Assembly (NCBI RefSeq): GCF_907164915.1
Contig: NC_061866.1
Coordinates: forward strand, 48,973,370-49,037,369
DNA length: 64,000 nt
Origin: Impatiens glandulifera
Lineage: Eukaryota > Streptophyta > Magnoliopsida > Ericales > Balsaminaceae
Direction of reading: 5' to 3'
Both the position numbers and the translations under genes were made by a program. Below the pieces are notes generated by a model that saw only the letters and a list, made by a program, of their open reading frames with translations, had not been told where the DNA came from and did not search any database. Positions 13,683 through 26,303 of this stretch are shown in pieces. Every line of letters begins with the position of its first letter. The stretch's first letter is position 1.

Positions 13683-15869
13683 TTATTTTCTCAAAAAAAT
13701 AATAATTAAATGATAAGTTGATAACAAATTTATCTATTTTTAAAAGAAATTGTGACATAATTATGACCAAATTTCTTGTAAGTTACCTCTTTAGGTTTGT
13801 TAATTTGGTCATCCGCTAATAATTTATCCGCTAATAATTTGGTCACACATTTGACTAAATTGTTAACTGGATGACCAAATTAATGTTGCATGAAAAAAAT
13901 TTACCTTATAAAAACATATTTATGAAATTTTATGAAATGTGTCATGTACTTAGAGTAATAAAATATTAGACCAAATGTGATAATGATATATAAATATATC
14001 AGAAAACTATAACATAAGAAATCGACACTTAGATAAAGAAATCAATAGGATGCATGAAAGAGGCAAATGGAAGACCTTATACCTCGAGTTTGATATAAGG
14101 TTATTTCGTTTTTTTATTCAAATTTCTTATATTTAATCTTTTTTTTAATCAATTAATTCACCCATTAAAATATTCTTACTTTATTTTTTTTTAAATAAAA
14201 AATATTATAATAATTTAACCAATTAAAAATACAAATAATATATTCTTTTAACAAATAAGATTTTTGATAAAAATCCATTAAAAAAACAAATATCAAACGA
14301 CCTCTTAGAATGTATTTGGTAAACATGGAATTGGATAGGAATTAGTGTGTGAAATTTCAATTATTAGGTTTGGTAGATGATTTAAAATTAAGAATTATAT
14401 TTAAAAATTCTAATAAAATTGTTTGATTTTATAATTATCAATTTTATTTTTATAGTTTGAAATTGTAATTCAAAATAATTTTTTATATTTTAAATAAAAT
14501 ATCTTATTATTTTATTATTTACAAAACACGATTAACCCGTTGAACCATTTTATTTTTAATTAAGAAAGTTAAAATGTTTATTTTTTTTAATTTAAAAATG
14601 TTAAAATGTCAAACTTATATTTAATTTTTTTAATTTATAAATTTAAATTTTAACAGATATTTATATTTTTTATTTAGAAAGTTAACATATAAATATAATT
14701 TTTTTTTAATGAATATCAGTCTCCACTAGGTATAGAGTCGAGCCCTTCATGCTTGGTTGAATGTGTTTTCTAAAAATGTACTTAACCAGCTAGCATTATT
14801 CGTTTTTTATATTCTTATATATATATTCAAATTATTTTATTTTTATTTATTTTAAATATAAAAATTAAAATTAAATTAACCATAGTTTTTTCAATCATTA
14901 AAATTAATTTCAATTCTATTAATTGAAACGGTCCACTCATTCAAACGTAAATTTATGGATATTATTTTTCTTGTAATTTTTATGAAATAAATATGAGTGC
15001 AGAAGATAAGAAGAAATTGAATAAAATGCAAGTAAGTCAAAAACAAAGACAAAATCAAACTAAAATAAAATAAAAAACAAATATAAACTCAAAATTAAAG
15101 TCAATTTAAAATAAGAGAATAACAAAAAAATCAACTATGAACGATATCGACTCATACACTGACATAGACATGCAGATAAGATGAAGTTATTAAAAGTGTG
15201 AAAATCAAATAAGCTAAAAAATAAAATATTTTAAACATTCAAATATATGTCAAAATAATTATAACCAACTTAAAGTTAAATAAATAAGTAAATAAAACTA
15301 TGAATTGGACCATTTTACTCAATATTTCTTAATAAAAGCCGAATCCTAATGGAGACCACATCACCCGAAGCAGATTCTGCCGCCACTCCCACGTTCTATT
15401 TTTCTTTTTATTTAATTAATTTATTTATATATTAACTGATGAATTTCTTCTTCTTGTTTTTTTTTAAACTACAAAATTAAAATTTTTTTATTTTTTTACA
15501 AAAAAATAAGATTTTGTATTAATGATTTCAAATTTCATTCACTTATTATATACATAAAATTTATAAATAAATAAAATATTATTGTCACTAATTTAATCTC
15601 TAACTCAGTTTCCACATCCTTGTCTCAATTAATCTCGGAATATGATGAAGACAAAGTGAGTGACTTTGTATCTGTGTAAGAGGAAGATATCAGAGTTAGT
15701 TGACTTTCTAAGAGATATAGAGAAGATACAATCAGTTAAATACCCTATCTCAAAACTTGAATCCGAAATAACTATTTAATGATAATCTCATTATTCAACA
15801 ATGGATCTGGAGTAAATAGCTGTAAAAGACTCTGCTATGCTTAATCAGGTCTTTCATCTTTGTATTATA
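10871..15869. other. AT-rich spacer
   Basis: Five kilobases without supported genes. It contains an AC microsatellite (about 10941-10958), a CT run near 12432-12446, an (AT)n run (about 13645-13676) and an inverted repeat at 13800-13883. Short minus-strand frames at 11484-11829 are A/T-run readings. Confidence 0.5.
13800..13883. repeat. 15-base perfect inverted repeat (hairpin) with internal direct repeat
   Basis: The arm TTAATTTGGTCATCC at 13800-13814 is exactly complementary to 13869-13883. The 54-base loop holds two copies of ATCCGCTAATAATTT in tandem. This could be the remains of a small foldback element or a transcript hairpin. No function is assigned. Confidence 0.8.
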
Positions 15870-15879
15870 TATGAGCAAT

Positions 15880-16135
15880 GTTCGGAGGTCTAGTAGGATA
15901 AAGCCCCCAGACCCCAACTAGTGAGGGTTAGGGTGGGGTAAGCCCGCCCGACAAGCCCTCGGGCTAGGGCAACCCACTCCCTAGGGAAGTCCACTTGTCA
16001 AAAATATTAAGGTGTTTAGTTAAATTTAATGTAATTTTAAACATAAAATTTTGTAGTTTAGTGGTTAATAAGGATAAAAACTTAAAAATTTATATGGTTA
16101 TAGGTTCAAATCTCATTAAAAATAAAAAATTTTAT
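15880..16135 (+). repeat. Decayed repeat with a tRNA-like promoter signature
   Basis: After a GC-rich patch (15880-16005) comes a segment (about 16040-16140) whose TAGTTTAGTGGTT resembles an RNA polymerase III A box and whose GGTTCAAATCTC resembles a B box, about 45 bases apart. This is the layout of tRNA-derived SINEs, but the copy is worn and I cannot define its ends. The GC-rich patch may be a different element. Confidence 0.4.
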
Positions 16136-16159
16136 TAACTTTTTAAACTAGATCTAAGG

Positions 16160-16590
16160 TAACAAAAATATATAGATTTTTTTCTACAGAGTTCGGGGCA
16201 GACCAAAACTCGGGGTCGGCTCTGGTGGGGTTGCCTGCTCCAGTTTGTTGCTTGTATCTCTGTTCTCTCTCACAAAGAGGGGTAAAATAGTAAAACAAAT
16301 TAAATATCTGTTTTGCCCCTTTCCTAGTTAGAGGGAGCAGAGTTAGAGGAAGCACACAAAATTGAGATCATAACCCCTTTCAACAACTTAGAAGGCAACA
16401 ACAAAAATATATAGATTTTTTTCTACGGGGCAGCCCAAAACTCGGAGCCGGCTCTGGTGGGGTTGCCTGCTCCAGTTTGTTGCTTGTCTCCCTGTTCTCT
16501 CTCACAAAGAGGGTAAAATAGTAAAACAAATTAAATATCTGTTTTGCCCCTTTCCTAGTTAGAGAGAACAGACAGAAATTGAGATCATAA
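16160..16590. repeat. Two tandem copies of a transposon-like segment
   Basis: A unit of about 240 bases beginning ACAAAAATATATAGATTTTTT is present at about 16163-16400 and again from about 16403. Both copies share the CTCTGGTGGGGTTGCCTGC region, an AAGAGGG(G)TAAAATAGT segment and the GCCCCTTTCCTAGTTAGAG segment. The second copy is interrupted at 16590 and resumes at 17425. Minus-strand frames of 70 and 80 codons across the two copies are alike because they are duplicates, not paralogous genes. Confidence 0.85.
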
Positions 16591-17424
16591 GAGCATCTCC
16601 AACGCATGACCTGTGCCCGCATCGGACAGTGTGAAAAAGGGCAGGTCGTTGGTTTTTTTCATTTTTTGCATTGTAGATAATAGGAAAAAGAGGGCAGTGC
16701 CCTCTATGCCGGTCATGCCCTCTTCTGACTTTTTCATGATTATATAATATAATATATTATATAATATAGGAATATTAGTTATATATTTAATTATAATATT
16801 TTTTTCTACTATTTTTAAGTAATATTATAATAACATTAAATAAATATATATTCTAAAGTTTTACTATAAAATAGGAATATTAATTATATATTAAATTATA
16901 ATAATATTAATTATATATTAAATTATAATAATATTATAATATATTTTAAATTATAAAAATATTTTATATTTTATTATAATATAGAAATATTAGTTATATA
17001 TTCTCAAATTTTTCTATAATATAGGAATATTAGTTATATATTCTCAAATTTATTCTTATAATGTTTTTAATATTATAATATATTTTAAATTATAAAAATA
17101 TTTTATATTTCAATTTATTTAATATTAGTTATATATATATTTAATTAATAAATATATATTTCAAATAAATTAGTATATTTTTCTATTAATTATATTAACA
17201 CGTTTTAAAGTTTAAATTCTTAAATTTTCCTATAATATAGGAATATTAGTTATAATAGTATAAATTAGTTATTTATTTAAAACACTTTTAAATTATTTAG
17301 ATAAGAGGGCGGGCAGAAGCATTGGAGTGTTTTGCCCAAGTTCAATATGTGCCCGCTTTATGCTGAGGTGGAACATTAATTTAACAAAATAAGAGGGCAG
17401 AGGTCATTTGCGCTGCGGATGCTC
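16591..17424. mobile_element. PIF/Harbinger-type MITE, 834 bases, TAA target duplication
   Basis: The element starts GAGCATCTCCAACGC and ends GCGCTGCGGATGCTC. With a two-base gap the two ends pair imperfectly over about 30 bases, continuing into ATGACCT-TGCCC on both sides. It is flanked on both sides by TAA (16588-16590 and 17425-17427). The neighbouring tandem copy preserves the unfilled site (GAGATCATAACCCCTTTCA near 16363-16381). Removing the element and one TAA from the second copy restores the same sequence. The interior is AT-rich and holds about five diverged copies of TATAATATAGGAATATTAGT. No transposase frame is present, so it is non-autonomous. TAA duplication and a GAGCATC terminus fit the PIF/Harbinger superfamily. 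Confidence 0.88.
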
Positions 17425-17827
17425 TAACCCCTTTCAAGAATTTGAAATCATTAAGGAGAACATAAATCACCCAAATGGTAAAGTTACCAGAAATATCCAA
17501 AATAGAACCCCTAATTTAACAATTAAGCCTATATAATTATTATTATTATTTAAAAACCTAAATTACTTTAATATAAATAAGAATCTAAAAAACTCAGCCC
17601 GCCGGCTCCTCCAATCGCGCTCTCCTCTCACTGGAATCGAATTTCTTCGATCTCTTCTCTCTCTCTCTCCACATCATCATAGCCTTGAAGACGAGCGTCA
17701 ACCTGTAAGATCGCTTGCCGATGGACAGAAAAATCATGATAAGTTTTCTGAGCTAGTAAAAACCACAGTAATCCTTTGATTTTCAATAATTCAGTCATCT
17801 AGTCCAATTTTGCTTCTACTGTTGTTG

Positions 17828-20800
17828 ATGGAGTCCAAGTCTCTGCCAAGGTTTCCGTTAGGCAAGCAATCGTCCAAGGCTCGTGAGAACGAAACTGGTA
17901 TGGTCGAGGTAGACGATGTGTACGCTTCTGAATTGATGATTGATTCTGGTGTACGTCTAATGTATCTAGCTAATGAAGGCGATTTGGAAGGGATTAAGGA
18001 ACTTTTAGATAATGGAACTGATGTAAATTTTAGCGACATTGACGGAAGAACGGCTCTTCATGTAGCTGTTTGCCAGGGTTTAACTAATGTCGTTGAATTG
18101 TTGCTTCTGAGAGGAGCTAAAGTTGGTGCGCAAGACAGATGGACTAGCACGGTATGCATATTCGATCATCATCTATATTCATTATTATCAGCAAGAAATT
18201 AAATTAGATCGTATTTTTCTAGTCAATGAAAAGTCTCAACTAGGTCTGTTTAAGGACTCTCTTGAGTTTTGATTGATATATTGTTGTTTTAACTAGTTCT
18301 CTTCAATTTCTTGCTGATTCATGGCAATGAATACCATTGAAATAATATTTGGTTCAAACAGCCTCTTGCAGATGCCATATATTACAAAAATTATGATGTG
18401 ATTAAGCTTTTGGAGCAATATGGAGCAAAACTTTCAGTAAGTATTGTTATTGACTGACTATATCCAATTTGGTGCTTATCTATTTGTGCATTTCTATTGC
18501 CAATTTGTTTTCATTAACCTTTCTCGCAATTTCCTACTGTAGTTGGCTCCTCTGCATGTGAAAAATGCTCGGGAGATTCCAGAATACGAGATTGATCCTA
18601 AAGAACTTGATTTTACAAATAGTGTTAACATTACAAAGGTACTTTCATGTATTTAGTATTGTCACAAACATGTTGGGTATTTTATAGGCTGAAAAGAATT
18701 TAACTTTATGAAAATCAAGCACTTTGTTTTTTTATCGTTATGAAGTTCTTACAGTGGACTGACTATATATATACAACAGGGAACCTTCTGCATTGCCACT
18801 TGGCGTGGGATACAGGTTGCTGTCAAAGTTCTTGGTGAGGAAGTATTTGCAGATGAGGAGAAAGTGTGGGTTGGTTGATTGATGCCATTTTTTGTTTTCT
18901 TATTTGACTTGATCAATTGTATGCATTGATTTATCAAATTTTGTTTGAATTTCTTTGTGTTTAATTGGTTCAGCAACGCTTTTAGGGATGAACTTACGTT
19001 ACTTCAGAAGTTACGACATCCAAATGTTGTCCAGTTTCTTGGAGCTGTGACACAAAGTTGCCCTATGATGATCGTCACAGAATATCTTCCCAAGGTTACT
19101 CTCTAAGTTTGATTGGTCTGAGAATTTATAAAAGATTTAGTTATGCACTTTGGTTTGTCAATATGAGTTCTTCTTTGGCAAAATGAGTGTATTTTGAAAA
19201 TGATTGCAAAACATGCTCCTTTGTCAAGAGACTCAAGACACATTTATTATACATCTTCTGATGTCTAATGATTTATTTTATTTTCAGGGAGATCTTTATG
19301 CATATTTGAAAATTAAGTGTGCCTTGAAGCCAATAATTGCTGTTAGGTTAGCACTTGATATTGCAAGGTAAGATAGTTTGCTATAGTCCTTAAGGATTGA
19401 GGAGTAGATTCTTGTTCAGGAGAAATTACTTACATTTTTATTTCCGCCTACTCAAGATATTGTATTTAAACCATAATTAATCTTGTAGGGGAATGAATTA
19501 CTTGCATGAGCACAAACCTGAAGCAATTATTCACCGAGATCTGGAACCCTCGTACGAGTTTCTATATTCAAACTGAATATATAACCTCCTTTAAAAAAAC
19601 TGTTTTAAATTTGTACAAATTTATTTGTAGAAACATACTGCGGGATGATACTGGGCATCTTAAAGTAGCAGACTTTGGTGTGAGCAAGATGTTGAAGGTT
19701 GCAAAAACAGTTAAAGAAGACAAACCAGTTACATGTGGAGATACCTTGTGTAAGCTCACCACTAGCTGGTTCTGTCTTTAATAATCATAAGATAGATTCT
19801 TCATTTCCTTATTACTGCTTAGTTCCATGAAGAAGAATACTCCATTCAAATGGCCTTCTTTGCAAATAGCCTGAGCTCTATTTGAATGGAAGATCTTTTT
19901 AGCAATCCAAGGATTTAAGGAATTTCTCCTGCAACCAAACCAATCCTAAGTGAACACAAATGAGAATAATGGTTATAGCATTTTGATCACCATTGTTGTC
20001 ACATAATTTGACATTTGGAACTCCTTTATTCAATGCTTCTATATTTTATTTTACTGCAATAATAATAAAAATAATAGGCAAGCTAATACCATAGTTCTTA
20101 ACCTTAACCTTTAACCTTTGCAGGGCGCTATGTGGCTCCAGAGGTCTTTAAAAATGAAGAATACGATACAAAGGTGGATGTTTTCTCATTTGCATTGATT
20201 TTACAGGAGGTAGTACTCTTCTTTCCCTGTCATTATTTAACCATTCAATTGTATCATGTTGAATTTGTTTGTTTTCTTAGGTTTTTAGTTCTTTTCTTAA
20301 GTGTTCATTATGTTGTCTTTTTAAGATTGTCTTTGTTAATCGATTATGTTGGCTTAACAACAATAGTTATCATCACTTTCAATTTTACTGATTGTAATTA
20401 GTTATTAATTATCTAGATGATTGAAGGCTCCCCACCATTTGCTGCATTGCAAGAAACTGATACTCCTAAAGCATATGTTGCAAATTTGCGTCCTCCTTTC
20501 AGAGCTCCAGCAAAGTTTTACGCACATGGATTACGAGAGTAAGATCTTTATTACCCACTAAACTTTTCCCTTTTTTACATATATTCTTGAATAACTGCCT
20601 GTCTCGAGTAGAATTGGACATTTTGTTGGACCTATTGATATTTAGCATTTGAACATGATCTTGTAACAGATTGATTGACGGATGTTGGAGTCAGGATCCG
20701 TTCATGAGACCCACATTTGCGCAAATTATAGTAATTTTGGAGGATATCCACAACCAGCTAATTCATAAAAGCCGATGCAAGGTTTACACCTCGCTTTGCC

Positions 20801-20973
20801 TTTTTTTTATTTGCATTAATTGTAAGAAAACTTGACAAGAGACACATATTTTGTCTGGACAATTGCAGTTTCAATTGATGAAGTGCCTGCAGAACATCGG
20901 GTCAGTATTTAAGCTTGATTGTTCCGGTCGAAGTAGTCATTCATCTCATTCTAACAATTTTAACAGCCGATGA
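17828..20973 (+). CDS. Ankyrin-repeat Raf-like protein kinase (plant integrin-linked kinase group)
   Basis: Twelve exons: 17828-18151, 18362-18436, 18543-18638, 18780-18865, 18974-19094, 19288-19367, 19489-19551, 19631-19749, 20124-20209, 20417-20538, 20670-20781, 20869-20973; all GT-AG, 462 residues. The start is the first ATG (MESKSLPRFPLGKQ), a beginning shared with this plant family. Ankyrin repeats occupy about residues 45-135 (GRTALHVAVCQGLTNVVELLL). The kinase domain has VAVK (Lys181), HRDLEPSN (Asp278) and VADFG (Asp296), then YVAPEVF and VDVFSFALILQE. The glycine loop is degenerate (KGTFCIATWRG). The catalytic loop has Glu in place of the usual Lys (HRDLEPSN), which I recall as normal for this subgroup. 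Such MAP3K-like (Raf group C) kinases act in the cytosol and at membranes in stress and hormone signalling. Substrates cannot be read from sequence. A Trp (codon split 19749/20124) sits where relatives often have Cys before RYVAPE. Confidence 0.9.
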
Positions 20974-22196
20974 GAAGCTGTTCTTCATGGATTCGTTTCG
21001 TTGTTTCCTTTTTCTCGTTTTTTCCCAAATTTATTTGAAGTTGGTATTTTTCTTGTTTAACTGTGGAAAGTAAATATTATTTTTACCTTTGATTCATATA
21101 TATATTTTTTGAATACTGCTGGGAGGAAAATAAGAATGCTCAGCAATGAGCTTAGGGTGTTTTTCATTCTCAATTACAACTCTTATATGTGATCAACTGT
21201 TTTCATCATATTCACATTAGTAGGGTAGTTTTATATTCTCCATTCTTGTTATAATATTTAATTTATTTGAAAGTAAGTTTAAAAGATATTTGTGTTGTTA
21301 TTGTTGAGTTTTTAGTGTTAGACAAATGTGAGATTTTGTTTTTCAAATAATAATAATAATAATAATAATAATATATTTTTTATTGAGAAGTAGTACTTGG
21401 CTGTTTTAATATGTATATTTCATATGCATGACAATTTTAAAAAATCTACATAATTTGTTAAAAGTTCACACTGATCTATAAATTAATTTGAATCATGATT
21501 CAAAAATTAATCTCTTTATCAAATAAAATAAAAATTAATCTCAAATTTGAATTATAATAATAGATTTTTTTTAATAGCATTTGAATAATCTAGATTCTAA
21601 CTAGATTATAATCATTTTAATTTTAAGTTTGATAATTATTTTATCATGATATTGATTGTGCAATTTACTAAGTTTTCTATTATGTCCAATTGCTATGAAG
21701 GCTCTACACCTCCATTAACTTTGAATTATGTTATATTATATGAAATCACAATAATTTTAATTATTTGAGGATTTATTCTAAATAATACCGTAAATATTTT
21801 TTAAAATTAATTTTTTATGTGTATGTAAAATGATATTTATATTATAGAAAAATAAGACAGCTTTTATCTTATCGCGATCCCACGTAACTACTAATTTAGT
21901 ACTTATAGACTTCTAATAATGGCAACAACAATTTAAAGAATTATAATTGAGAATTTGATCATAATTCATTGTTATTAAAACTCTTTTTTTTTAATCTAAA
22001 TATTTTTTAATTTATCTACTTGACATTTCATCCATTATGAACAAAGTGTCACATAACTAAAATTGTGTTAGGGCGTACCCGGTTTAATCTTCGTTTCGTG
22101 AAAAGACCTAGATCGAACCTCATATAAGAACTGGGGCTTTAATAGTATGTACATTATAAGTTAGATAATGAGAACATATACCAATAACCATGATCT
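20974..22196. other. Spacer between convergent kinase and PPR genes
   Basis: AT-rich 3' flanks of the plus-strand kinase and the minus-strand PPR gene. An (ATA)n run lies at about 21347-21372. A short less AT-rich patch at 22070-22135 has no coding signal. Nothing else was recognised. Confidence 0.6.
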
Positions 22197-24010
22197 CTAT
22201 TGCTTAATGAAGGATTTTTCCACTAAACCCTCAAGATTGCAACCATTAATATCTCCACAAGCAGTAAGCACTATGGTATGAACATAATCGTCCACTTCAA
22301 AACCTTCAGCTTTCATTCGATACAACAGCTTTAAGGCTTCATGACATAAATCATTCTTAGCATAACCTACAATCATGGCTTTCCAAGCGACCAAGTTCCT
22401 CTCGGGCATACAATCAAACACTTGTACCGCCTCCGGAAAATACCCACATTTGGTATACATGAAAATCAAAGCACTCCCCACAAACACATTCTCCATCATT
22501 GCTTCCCTCTTCTTCACCCATCGATGAATCAATCTCCCTTCCTCTATCTTTTCAAGCCTCGCACAAGCTTTCAAAACAGAAGAATAAGTAAACGGATTAG
22601 GTTCAACCCCTTCCCCCAACATTACCTTCAGAAATTCCAAATCCTCTAACTCATGCCCAAGATGATTACAACCCGAAATCATGGTTGTCCACGAAACAAC
22701 ATCTTTAAGAGGCGTTTGTTGAAGAACATTCAAAGCCATACTCGATTCTTCGCATTTGCAATACATCCAAACCAGAGAGCTTCCTATGTAAATATCATTT
22801 CGACCAAAGTTTTTCTGTTTCACTAATCGTGCATGCACTTCTTTGCCAAGTATTAAAGTTCTAGTCAAGCCACATGCCTTGATTAAGCTCACCATGGTCA
22901 GATTATTAACAAATAGATTGCATCTTCTCATTAACCGAAACAGATTTATAGCTTCCTCACCAAACCCGTTTCGAGCATACCCTGTTATAATTGCTGTCCA
23001 TGTGACAGTATTCCTATTCTTTATTTCATCAAACACTTTTCTAGAATCAACAATTTGCCCACATTTTGCATACATGTCCACAAGGGAAGTTCCTATAAAG
23101 ATATCATTTTTCACAATCTTCTTAAGTATAGCCCCATGTAACTGTCGTCCCAATCCCAATGAATCTTCCTCTCCACAAGAATTGAGAACACTGCACAATG
23201 TAAACTCATTGGCAATGTATCCTTCCGAAAGCATCCTTATGAATAAAGAAAACACCTTCTTCCCTAAGTCGTTTTGTGAATAAGCAGTAATCATTGTTGT
23301 CCAACTAATTACATCATGAGTAAGCATATGAACAAATGCACAATACGCACTCGAAAGGTCACAGCATTGCGCGTAAATGTAAACAATCGCGCTATCCACA
23401 ACTAAATTTTTTCCTCCTGATTTAATGATGTTGGCATGAACTTGTTTTCCTAGATTATAATCCAATCTCTTAGAACACAAATTTAAAACGCATACAAAGG
23501 TTTTAGAATTGGGTTGGTTTTCACTTACAATGAAATCCCTGAAGATGGATAGAGATTCTTTATACGACTCATGATTTAAGTAAGCGTTAAGGATAGCAGT
23601 CCAGGAGACCACATTTCTTTGAGGCATTCTGTCGAACACCTTCCGTGCTTCAACCATATTACCAATTTTTGCATATTACCCACATAAGTGTTTAAATACT
23701 CCGAATGCTTAACAACAATTGCGTGCAATCGTCTAAGATCATTCTCATTACAACATGATTGAAGGTTTGAGACAAGTACTGATAGATTCACCTCTGAATG
23801 CACAGAAGATGAGAGACTTATTTTTGAGACATCCCCATGATGGTTTGTCAAGGAAGAAAGAGAGAAAGGTAGAACGCTTTCTAGATGAGAAGATTTGTGG
23901 GTCTTATTTTTCTTGAAGGATTCTTTTATTCTCGGCGGCCGGAAGTCAATCCGCGGAGCAGGATTGTGAGTAAGAGAGATGGTAACGGAAGAACATGGTG
24001 TAAGAAGCAT
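22197..24010 (-). pseudogene. PLS-class pentatricopeptide repeat gene with a frame-breaking deletion
   Basis: Two overlapping frames make one intronless PPR gene. The 5' frame starts at ATG 24010 (MLLTPCSSVTIS; Ser/Thr-rich and plastid-targeting-like) and reads to about 23678 (ending NTYVGN). The 3' frame runs from about 23677 (YAKIGNMVEARKVFDRM) to the stop at 22197. The expected NNLISM-type residues between TYVGN and YAKIGN are missing and the frame shifts, as if 3n+1 (about 16) bases were lost at 23674-23678. Downstream, PPR motifs run unbroken: RNVVSWTAI, GKQVHANIIKSG, GRQLHGAILKK, RNTVTWTAIITGYARNG, GKEVHARLVKQ, RNLVAWKAMIVGYAKN. There is no DYW domain. The C-terminus (EGFEVDDY..TACGDI) reminds me of the chloroplast protein At1g71460. 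Family role: organelle RNA binding. Either this is a young pseudogene, an assembly error, or a shortened product starting at the internal Met at 23657. Confidence 0.8.
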
Positions 24011-26294
24011 TGCAGATGCCAACCAGTCGCCGGAGAATTTGGAGCTGCCGCCGGCAATTCAGAAATATCTCCCATCAGTCGATAATCAATGTTATGATAA
24101 CAAATTAAACCAAAAATAATAACAAAATATAATCTATTCATTCATCACAATCACACCCCACCATTAAAATTTGTCATATAAAATGTGAAAAATAATTTTA
24201 TTTTGATTTAGTTTAAAAAATATATTAAATTACATTATGTTATAAATCAACTTAATATTTTTTTGATAAATTTATAATTTAATCACATACCAAATAAGTT
24301 TAAAATATTAAATCTACTAACATATTATATGTCAGGTTATTTTATTAAGTTAATTTGACCATTATAGTTGAAAGGTTTCAATGTGATATTATATAATTTT
24401 TTTCAGTTAATAAATCAACAAAATATTTTAATTAATGAATGAGACTGGTCTAAAATAATAAAATTTCAATTTAATTCATACTAAACAAAAATTATAAATA
24501 GAGTTAGATTAGTTCGAGCCGACTCTTATGGTGTCTAACCACACGACAAGACATGATACGGGTCATTCGTGTCGTATTCATATTGTGTGTCGAAAATTCA
24601 TGTTTACATTTTCTTAAAGTCTTGTCGTATCAATCCACGAAAAAATTCTTATTTTTTAAAATATAATTGTTTAATACTATTCAAATTATATTTTATTATT
24701 TTAATTTGTTATATATATATATTATTTTGTTTTTCATAACATATATTTATTGTTTATTTATAAAATATTAAGCATGAAATGTTCACTAAGTGTAATATGA
24801 ATATTAGTTTTTTTTTTATTAATTTAATGTATTTTTTTTATTGAAATGGTGGTGAATACAATTATTAAGAAAAAGTTGTGGAACAGAAAGTTTGATTGGC
24901 TTGAAGGACTTGTCTTTTAGGGTGCATTACAAATATAAGTGAAAAATATATAATGTACATATTTATTATTACTTTTATTTAATTCTTGTAAATTAACATT
25001 TTGTACGTTATGTAAAATGATAAGTTTATTATACTTATTTATATAAATAAAGAATATAATATCACATATTTACAATATTATTATTATTATATATATATTT
25101 TTTAAATTAAAACAATAATATTTACATTATTAGTACATATTAATAAATTAAGTTTAACTTATTATATAATACAAATTTAATGTTGTTAATCATAAAATTT
25201 ATTACTTGTGTTAAGAATAAGAGTACCAATAATACCATGTCACACTTCAAAGATATGCTTACTTTTTATTTCTCTGTACTAAAATTAAAATTTAAAAATA
25301 TACATTATTTCATAAAAAAATAAAAAATATTACATTTATCAACAAAAATAAATTATAAGAAAATTTATTAAATTTCCAAAAATAAAAATATATAATATAA
25401 CATATTTATTTAATTATTGTAAATTAACATTTTGAATATTAGATAAAATTGATAAGTTTATTATATTTATTTATATAAATAAAGAATATAATATATTTAC
25501 AATATATATTTTTTATATTAAGACAATGATACTTACATTATTAATTTATTTATTTATTAAACTATTAAATTAAATAAACTTATTATATATTATAATTAGA
25601 AAAACATAATTTCATTATATTTATTTTTTTCTTACTAAATTGAAATTAAAAAAATAATTATATGAAAATTATTGAATTTACAAAAATAAATAAATAATAA
25701 TAATAGATATCCGGTGAACAAACAATGAAGATCAGAATTGTAATTGGTGACATTTTTGACATTTTTAACAAAGTTCGCTTCTTTCACCATTATTAGGGTT
25801 TCCCTCATACTTGTCTTTCTCTTTTCACTCTCTCTACAGAGGCTGCATCAATCCACTGAATATACGCCAGGTGCTTTTTCTCTCTTTCTTCTATCTCTTT
25901 CTGTATATGTTCATGTATCTGTATGTATGGCGTTCGTATTATTCTATTGAGCAGGTTTTCGCTGATATTGTTTTTATGTAATCTGGACGATTAAGTACTA
26001 TACGCATGTATTCCGTCGTTTAAGGCTTTAATTTAATGAAAATGGATTCAATCAAAGCAGTGAAGATATAAAAAGTTCCAGATTTAACACTTTAACTTAT
26101 CTTTTCGTGTTTTCTGGATTAGCGATTTTGATTGTTGGATACCGTAATGAATACCGTGAGAATCTATTACTGATTTAAAAAAAAATTCACCGGTTAATAT
26201 TTTTGGAACAGATAAGAGAGGGATTTTGATAGCAATATGGAGTGTATCTAAATTATTTATTTAGATCCTTGTTACTCGTAGGATTATACATACT
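24011..26294. other. Divergent promoter region and duplicated AT-rich spacer
   Basis: The spacer lies between the minus-strand PPR gene and plus-strand PP5. About 24530-24640 holds the CACGAC/GTCGTA-rich motif (ACGGGTCATTCGTGTCGTA) seen in many decayed plant transposons. About 24955-25175 is repeated at 25390-25610. From about 25760 on is the likely PP5 5' leader: CT-rich, with a possible leader intron donor (CCAG|GTGCTT) at about 25868. Confidence 0.5.
24955..25610 (+). repeat. Direct duplication of an AT-rich unit (period about 430)
   Basis: Segment 24955-25175 and segment 25390-25610 share long stretches such as TGTAAATTAACATTTTG, TGATAAGTTTATTATA and TATTTATATAAATAAAGAAT in the same order. 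The copies differ by small indels, so the duplication is not recent. Confidence 0.8.
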
Positions 26295-26303
26295 ATGCCC
26301 ACT

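Noticed and set aside
16143..16622. Two similar minus-strand frames that look like a paralogous pair
   Set aside because: They are the same frame in two tandem copies of a transposon-like segment; no domain or splice context.
22422..23283. Plus-strand frames of 75 and 146 codons
   Set aside because: Antisense shadows of the PPR gene, whose minus-strand motifs are unmistakable.
24011..24022. PPR start at 24022
   Set aside because: The codon there is TTG; the first real ATG in that frame is at 24010. Likewise the kinase frame at 17810 begins with TTG and the true ATG is at 17828.
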